Source: a virus
Virus record (IMG/VR): IMGVR_UViG_3300007734_000920
Coordinates: 1 to 35,890 of that record
Strand: one strand, 5' to 3'
Length of the DNA: 35,890 nt
The position numbers and the translations under genes were made by a program. How positions within the stretch are numbered: the stretch's first letter is position 1; every line of letters starts with the position of its first letter. Of the stretch, positions 31,035-35,890 are shown piece by piece. The notes under the pieces are model-generated. The model was given only the letters and a program-made list of their open reading frames with translations, did no database searches and was not told the origin of the DNA.

Positions 31035-34000
31035 TTATTTAAAACTACTTAAAGGAGGGCGAGCTGCCTTTTTAGCAAATTCAGTGCCATAATCCCAACT
31101 GGTTCCGCTCCAGGTAGGAACTGGATAGTGAGTAAACGCATCAACTACAGCACCAGGATTTGTTTGCTTACCATTTTTGTCCAATGGATTGTATTTTGCA
31201 ATGTATGCTGCGCGAGCCGCATAAATCTGATCGTATGCCTGGTTTGCCTTGCGTTCTTGTATGTCCCATTCTTTGTTCAACTGATCAGTTGTTCTAATGT
31301 CTTGACGACCACTACGGAAATCATTGCGAGCAACTGATAAGTCTTTTATAAACTGATCGCGGGTCATCAATGACAGTGCTGAATGTAATGGCTGGCGTGT
31401 GATGTCCACATTGGCCTCACGGTTGATCTTGTGTTCAGCTTCACTGATAGCACCAGGTCCAGCATTGGCTTTCAATGTCAGCGGCAAGATTTGGTTATTC
31501 AAACCAATCTGTGCGTACAACACACGCTTTTGAGTGTCATTCAAGTTCAATGCAGCTACACGGGTTGTTAAATCAGTAGGTCCAACTGCACCTGTAATCA
31601 AGTCGCGTAATATATTACCAACTTCACTTCCTGAACCACCTTGTAGCATGCCAACAATTTCAGGATTCTTAAGAATACCGTCTGGACCATTAATCTGTTC
31701 CTTACGAACACGACCGATCTGCTTACCAGCATCAGCTTTGGGTTGAACATCTTTTTCAATGTATTCGTTATAGCGTTTTTGCTGATCTTCAGCAACTCGT
31801 ATGGGAGACTTGCCGGCTTCTTCAGCAATGCCGGCTGCCACACGATTGGCTTCTGCAACTGCTGTGTTCCATGCTGCCATTTTGGCTTTGTATTCAGCTT
31901 CGCCCATACCTGGTGTACGCCTTGGCATGGGTGGCACGTTTACACCAGCAGCAGCGGCAGCGGCAGGCGATCCAGCTGCTACTTTACCACCAGCAGGTGG
32001 TGGTGTTTGACCAGCAGCAGGTGCAGCAGGAGGTAGAGCAACAGGTGGCACCGGACCAGTGCCCGCAGCAGCAGGTTGAGGTGCAGCAGCAGGTGGTGCA
32101 GCAGCAGCAGCAGGTTGAGGTGCAGCAGCAGGTGGTGGTGTTTGACCAACAGCAGGAGCAAGACCAACTGCTTTCAATGCTTCAGGGTTCAATCCCAGCA
32201 TCTGTGCCATTTGTTGTTTTTCTTCTGTAGTGGCAGTTGGGTTGTCTTTAACAAATTGTGTATATCCACCAATAACATCCGATCCAAATTTCTCTTTTAG
32301 ACCACTTAGGTATTTGAGATCCATCTTGGCAGCAGTTGTGCCAATACTTTGAACTTCTAAATCTTTGGGATTGGCACGGAACGCTGCACCACCTTGGATG
32401 TTGATCAATGCAGCATTACCTGCGCTATCAACACCAGAACGGTAGCGATTACCAGTTTTGTTATCAACATAAACTTCAGCACTTACACTGGTGCCTTTGC
32501 CCAAAGCGCCACCAGTTTGAGCCATTTGTTCTTTTGTCAGCGGTATGTCAGTACCTCTAAGCACACCGCCTAGAGTTCGGCCGCTGGCAGTGGTCTGCAA
32601 TTCCACAGGAATCACATTGCCTTTTTCGTCAGTAATGGTGGATTGAGTCCATTTTTTTCCAATGCCCAATGCTTCACCTTTTTCAGCAGCCAAGTCTGCA
32701 AAGGCCGGCATGGTTGAAAGCACCAGGTATTGCAACCAATCACCAGCAGTGGGTTCTTTGCCATCCCTGGTTCTTCGACTCATGGCACCTGCCACCACAG
32801 CAGGTGTGGCTGTTTTTAAATCGGCTTCGGCTTGTTTTAATTTCTTCTGTTGATCATACTGTTCCACAATTTGATCTTTGGCACGGGTCTGCAGATAAGC
32901 AGGTGTGGCAGGATCAAATGCAAACTTCATCAGTTGATTGGGATCTGTCTGAATGGCCTGATAACGACTGATGGCCTGTGATGTGGCATCAGGCGGTGCA
33001 GGCATCGTGCTGGCCATTCTTTGTTGTGCTGTGCCCAGTCCCTGGCTGGGCATGCCAGTGGCCAGACTGTAGGTACTTGGATCAGCTGGCGCTGCTGGTG
33101 GTGGCTGTGCCACAGGTGCTGCTGATGGTGGTGGCTGTGCCACAGGTGCTGCTGATGGTGGGATACCTATAGTTTTTGCAAAATCTGCAGGGTTAGCCCC
33201 CATCTGGGCCCAACTGGGGGTTGCACCAATGTTTACTGAACTGCCACCAGGGCCTCTTCCTCCAGGCGGCATTGATTGTTGAAGTTGTGCCAGTCGTTGT
33301 TGTTCCGCAGCAGCAGATGCCGGTGCCGCAGCAGCAGATGCCGGTGCCGGCTGACCGGCCATGCGTTGTTGTAAGATTTGGTTGAATTTGTCCTGTCCAC
33401 CATTGGCCGCTGCTGACGCTGCACTGGCCTGTCCGGTCTGCAGATTGCGTGCCAGTCCAGCAGCGCCAGAGAATTGTGCTCCGCGAATATTGGCCTCAGT
33501 TGGCTCAATTCCCAGTGCTGTCAGCTGCTGACTCAGCACCTGACGATAGGTTTGATTGGCCTGACCTTGTTCTTCAACAGACAGACTTTCAATTGGTCTA
33601 CTGGCAAACTGTGGATTGGCCTTTTGTATGTCTTGATAAGCCGGCGCTGTGATACCATATGCTCCGTAAGCAGTGCTTTTACGCCGACCTTGAGCATCGG
33701 CTGGATAATGATAGCCTATGTTGGGATTGCTGCCGCTTTCTTGTTTTTGTATGTAAGTGTTATAATTTGCCGGATTCACTGCGGCCATCACTTGGCCAGG
33801 TATTGCTTTTACATTGTTGACAAAATTGCTGCCGGCCTGTGTGATGTTTTGACCCACTCGATCAAGCAGGCCTGGTTGTGCCGCTGCTGGCAGTTCTTGT
33901 GTGGTGGTGCGTGTGCTGCTGCCGTCTTGATATTGAGTGAGCTTTTGAGTGCTGACTTCGGTATTACCGGCAATTCGACGTTGTTCGGCTTCGCGACGTT

Positions 34001-34091
34001 CTCGTTCGCGACGTTGTTCGTCTGATTCTATAGCAGAACCAAACATCCCCTCACTGCTGTAAGGATCAAATGGGTCATTCATGTATGCCAT
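31035..34091 (-). CDS. Large internal virion/ejection protein with lytic transglycosylase domain
   Basis: A protein of 1018 residues. After an acidic, Arg-rich N-terminus (EQRRERERREAEQRR), residues 108-216 form an SLT-type transglycosylase: KQESGSNPN with catalytic E118, STAYGAYGITAPAYQD (139-154), and ANIRGAQFSGAAGLARNL (200-217). Next are Ala/Gln/Pro-rich linkers with repeats of PPSAAPVAQ type, and a long helical C-terminal half (for example RPIESLSVEEQG before and QKRVLYAQIGLNNQ after). This architecture is that of podovirus internal proteins that open peptidoglycan and build the trans-envelope channel. It is the only recognised peptidoglycan enzyme here. Confidence 0.85.
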   Translation of the reverse strand: MAYMNDPFDPYSSEGMFGSAIESDEQRRERERREAEQRRIAGNTEVSTQKLTQYQDGSSTRTTTQELPAAAQPGLLDRVGQNITQAGSNFVNNVKAIPGQVMAAVNPANYNTYIQKQESGSNPNIGYHYPADAQGRRKSTAYGAYGITAPAYQDIQKANPQFASRPIESLSVEEQGQANQTYRQVLSQQLTALGIEPTEANIRGAQFSGAAGLARNLQTGQASAASAAANGGQDKFNQILQQRMAGQPAPASAAAAPASAAAEQQRLAQLQQSMPPGGRGPGGSSVNIGATPSWAQMGANPADFAKTIGIPPSAAPVAQPPPSAAPVAQPPPAAPADPSTYSLATGMPSQGLGTAQQRMASTMPAPPDATSQAISRYQAIQTDPNQLMKFAFDPATPAYLQTRAKDQIVEQYDQQKKLKQAEADLKTATPAVVAGAMSRRTRDGKEPTAGDWLQYLVLSTMPAFADLAAEKGEALGIGKKWTQSTITDEKGNVIPVELQTTASGRTLGGVLRGTDIPLTKEQMAQTGGALGKGTSVSAEVYVDNKTGNRYRSGVDSAGNAALINIQGGAAFRANPKDLEVQSIGTTAAKMDLKYLSGLKEKFGSDVIGGYTQFVKDNPTATTEEKQQMAQMLGLNPEALKAVGLAPAVGQTPPPAAAPQPAAAAAPPAAAPQPAAAGTGPVPPVALPPAAPAAGQTPPPAGGKVAAGSPAAAAAAGVNVPPMPRRTPGMGEAEYKAKMAAWNTAVAEANRVAAGIAEEAGKSPIRVAEDQQKRYNEYIEKDVQPKADAGKQIGRVRKEQINGPDGILKNPEIVGMLQGGSGSEVGNILRDLITGAVGPTDLTTRVAALNLNDTQKRVLYAQIGLNNQILPLTLKANAGPGAISEAEHKINREANVDITRQPLHSALSLMTRDQFIKDLSVARNDFRSGRQDIRTTDQLNKEWDIQERKANQAYDQIYAARAAYIAKYNPLDKNGKQTNPGAVVDAFTHYPVPTWSGTSWDYGTEFAKKAARPPLSSFK

Positions 34092-34097
34092 AGTTTG

Positions 34098-34829
34098 TTA
34101 TTTCTTTCCGAACAACACGCCAAAATCCATGCCGCTGCTGCTGCCAGTTTTGTTTTCGCCTTGTGTGCCGGCAAAGTTGGCATTGTAACTGGTGCTGGGA
34201 GTGCCAAACAACACACTGGCGTATTGGTTGTACAACTGTTGTGGTGTCATGGACGCTGTGATTTGGTTGGCAGCAGCAGCTTGTGCTCCGCCCAGACCGC
34301 CTTGTCCCAGACCAGCCAGTGTGGCTCCCACACCCATGCGTTGACCAGCAATTTGCTGTTGAATCTGTGCTGCTGTGCTGGCTTGTAGGGCTTGATTTTG
34401 TCCTGCCAACTGTTGGCCTGCCAAGGCCTGGCGTGCAGAACCCAGGTTGCCTGATCCACCAAACTGTGCCTGTTGTGCTGCCAGGTTCTGTTGGTATTGT
34501 GCTTGTGGTCCTGCCAAGGCCGACTGAATTTGGTTTCTCTCATAATCTGGAGTGAACAAACTTTGCAGGCCTGAGATACCGGTGCGCAGGGCCGATTCAC
34601 CAGTTTCTCCCAGGGCTGTTTGTGCTTGTGAAGCAGTGCCGCCGGCATTTTGAGCAGCTTTTAACACACCACCGGCATTGAGATTGTATATGTCCTTGGC
34701 ACCAGACACAGCACCTTGATATGCTGGTATGATGGTGCCAGTCAACATGTTGGTCTGTGCCGAAATGGCATCTTTTTGTTCTTGTGTTAGAACAGGAGCT
34801 GATGAACTACTTGATTTTCCGAAACTCAT
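34098..34829 (-). CDS. Ejection/internal virion protein, small component
   Basis: A protein of 243 residues. It starts with a Ser-rich tail, then TQEQKDAISAQTNMLTGTII and a long Gln/Ala-rich helical region (GPQAQYQQNLAAQQAQFGGS, RQALAGQQLAGQNQALQAST) and a Gly-rich segment LAGLGQGGLGGAQAAAANQ. This Gln/Ala helix followed by a Gly-rich stretch is typical of the small ejection protein (T7 gp14 or P22 gp7 type). It starts 22 nt after a CTAAATA motif with AAGGA in the leader. Confidence 0.7.
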   Translation of the reverse strand: MSFGKSSSSSAPVLTQEQKDAISAQTNMLTGTIIPAYQGAVSGAKDIYNLNAGGVLKAAQNAGGTASQAQTALGETGESALRTGISGLQSLFTPDYERNQIQSALAGPQAQYQQNLAAQQAQFGGSGNLGSARQALAGQQLAGQNQALQASTAAQIQQQIAGQRMGVGATLAGLGQGGLGGAQAAAANQITASMTPQQLYNQYASVLFGTPSTSYNANFAGTQGENKTGSSSGMDFGVLFGKK

Positions 34830-34851
34830 TGTGTGTTTCCTTGTGATGTGA

Positions 34852-34858
34852 TATTTAG
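34852..34858 (-). promoter_or_regulatory. CTAAATA motif before the ejection operon
   Basis: The minus strand reads CACTAAATATCACA. The gap to the ATG at 34829 is 22 nt, matching the copies before the replication operon and the small virion gene. Confidence 0.65.
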
Positions 34859-34879
34859 TGTAAAAGCGGTTTGTGCCAT

Positions 34880-35890
34880 TTACCCTGGTCCAATGCCGCC
34901 ACTGTCCGTTGAAGGATTCAATATTGATCCAATACTATTTTGTATCTGAGCAATAGTTGCATAGTTGCCATTCAATGCAGCAGTATCCAGTCGTGATTGC
35001 CAATCCGCGCCCAAGGCAGCAGATATCGATGCTTTCTGACTGTCAGTGTACATCGAACTGTTGCGATTGGCAGTGGTTGCTGCTGTGACAGTGGGTGCTG
35101 GGCCTACTTTTACCTGTCCATAACTTGGACCATCAGGCGTGGATTGATATGCTTGATTTCGACTGGCTGCTCCAGTGCCTGCAGGTGCCTGGTAAGTGCC
35201 ATTGAGAATTGCTTGCATGTCTTGCGGACTTATGGGTCCAGCCATTTGTTGCAATCCCCATGGAGTATCGGATCCAGCAGCTTGATTGTATGCCGGTGAA
35301 TTGAAGTTTGGTCCGGCTTGATATCCATGTGGTCCCCAATTGAACTTGCTTTGCACAGCATTAGTTGTGTTGAAGAATGAATTAGGATTGATGAATCCAG
35401 GATTCAATCCAGTATTGGTTATGTTGCTTGCAACCGCAGTGTTGCTAGTGACCGCAGTGTTGCCAGTGACCACAGTGTTGCCAGTGCCAGTGCCGGTTCC
35501 AGTACCTGTTCCAGTGCCGGTTCCAGTACCTGTGCCAGTACCTGTGCCAGTGCCGGTTCCAGTACCTGTGCCAGTACCTGTGCCAGTACCTGTGCCAGTA
35601 CCTGTGCCAGTGCCAGTGCCGGTTCCAGTACCTGTGCCAGTGCCGGTTCCAGTACCTGTGCCAGTGCCGGTTCCAGTGCCTGTGCCAGTACCTGTGCCAG
35701 TACCTGTGCCAGTGCCGGTTCCAGTACCTGTGCCAGTACCTGTGCCAGTACCTGTGCCAGTGCCGGTTCCAGTACCTGTGCCAGTACCTGTGCCAGTTCC
35801 TGTGCCGGTTGTGCCAGTTCCTGTGCCGGTTGTGCCGGTTCCAGTACCTGTGCCGGTTGTGCCGGTTCCAGTGCCTGTGCCAGTGCCAGT
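34880..35890 (-). CDS. Giant low-complexity protein, C-terminal part
   Basis: The minus frame is open from base 35890 to the TAA at 34882-34880. It has no natural start: the upstream part is (Gly-Thr)n and leaves the window. After the repeat come [18 protein letters not shown], then a folded-looking domain [20 protein letters not shown] and [20 protein letters not shown], then a helical tail ([19 protein letters not shown]). WGPH and PWGLQ pieces recur in phage structural proteins that I know only by pattern. It is the C-terminus of the gene that starts at 2956. Confidence 0.8.
   Translation of the reverse strand, partial: TGTGTGTGTGTTGTGTGTGTTGTGTGTTGTGTGTGTGTGTGTGTGTGTGTGTGTGTGTGTGTGTGTGTGTGTGTGTGTGTGTGTGTGTGTGTGTGTGTGTGTGTGTGTGTGTGTGTGTGTGTGTGTGTGTGTGTGTGNTVVTGNTAVTSNTAVASNITNTGLNPGFINPNSFFNTTNAVQSKFNWGPHGYQAGPNFNSPAYNQAAGSDTPWGLQQMAGPISPQDMQAILNGTYQAPAGTGAASRNQAYQSTPDGPSYGQVKVGPAPTVTAATTANRNSSMYTDSQKASISAALGADWQSRLDTAALNGNYATIAQIQNSIGSILNPSTDSGGIGPG
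35473..35890 (-). repeat. Right-end (Gly-Thr)n repeat, starting with a 67-bp exact copy of the window's first bases
   Basis: Bases 35473-35539 equal bases 1-67. From 35540 the hexamer order differs, but both tracts run from pure Gly-Thr hexamers into ones with ttgtg units. The tract ends in the middle of the repeat at 35890. The reading frame here is the same as for bases 2-67. Confidence 0.9.

Overview
The window reads as an almost complete genome of a tailed bacteriophage with podovirus-like architecture, about 35.5 kb and probably from an uncultured aquatic phage. It has a large terminase, portal, scaffold, an SU10-type major capsid protein, a head-tail adaptor, a nozzle-like tail protein, a long fibre and a three-gene ejection-protein module. 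I see no tape measure, sheath or major tail-tube gene. The host cannot be named from the sequence. Nearly all genes lie on the minus strand and run from high to low coordinates. The only well-supported plus-strand gene is at 29147-29641.

Layout in transcription order on the minus strand: (1) replication, 28871-26429, with a small ORF, a PrimPol-type primase and a VirE-like SF3-type helicase/ATPase chained by ATGA overlaps; (2) 26238-23525, an HNH-like protein, small unknowns, a likely small terminase and three small virion-type proteins; (3) packaging, 23460-18775, with TerL between two beta-class DNA methyltransferases, all translationally coupled; (4) head, 18719-13655, portal, scaffold and capsid, closed by a strong UUCG terminator; (5) head completion and tail, 13558-3040, including a GIY-YIG homing endonuclease inserted between two head-tail genes and a 1278-residue repetitive fibre; (6) a giant Gly/Ala/Thr-rich protein that runs through both ends of the window; (7) ejection proteins, 34829-30218, one with a lytic transglycosylase domain, ending in a Dps-like ferritin gene.

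Both ends of the window lie inside a coding (Gly-Thr)n minisatellite. The first 67 bases are repeated exactly at 35473-35539. Closing the molecule at that duplication fuses 1-2956 and 34880-35472 into one minus-strand frame of about 1182 codons. Plain end-to-end joining of 35890 to 1 would shift the frame, so the window is best seen as a circularly permuted or terminally redundant genome whose repeat length is unresolved.

Two regulatory signals stand out. A motif CTAAATA recurs upstream of transcription units, four times at 21-22 nt from the start codon, and resembles a T4-type late promoter, yet no phage sigma factor or RNA polymerase is visible. Downstream of the only plus-strand copy lies a strongly structured, probably non-coding RNA (28972-29120) whose 5' and 3' ends pair over 12 bp and which ends in six T. 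No DNA polymerase, integrase, repressor, holin or stand-alone endolysin was recognised.
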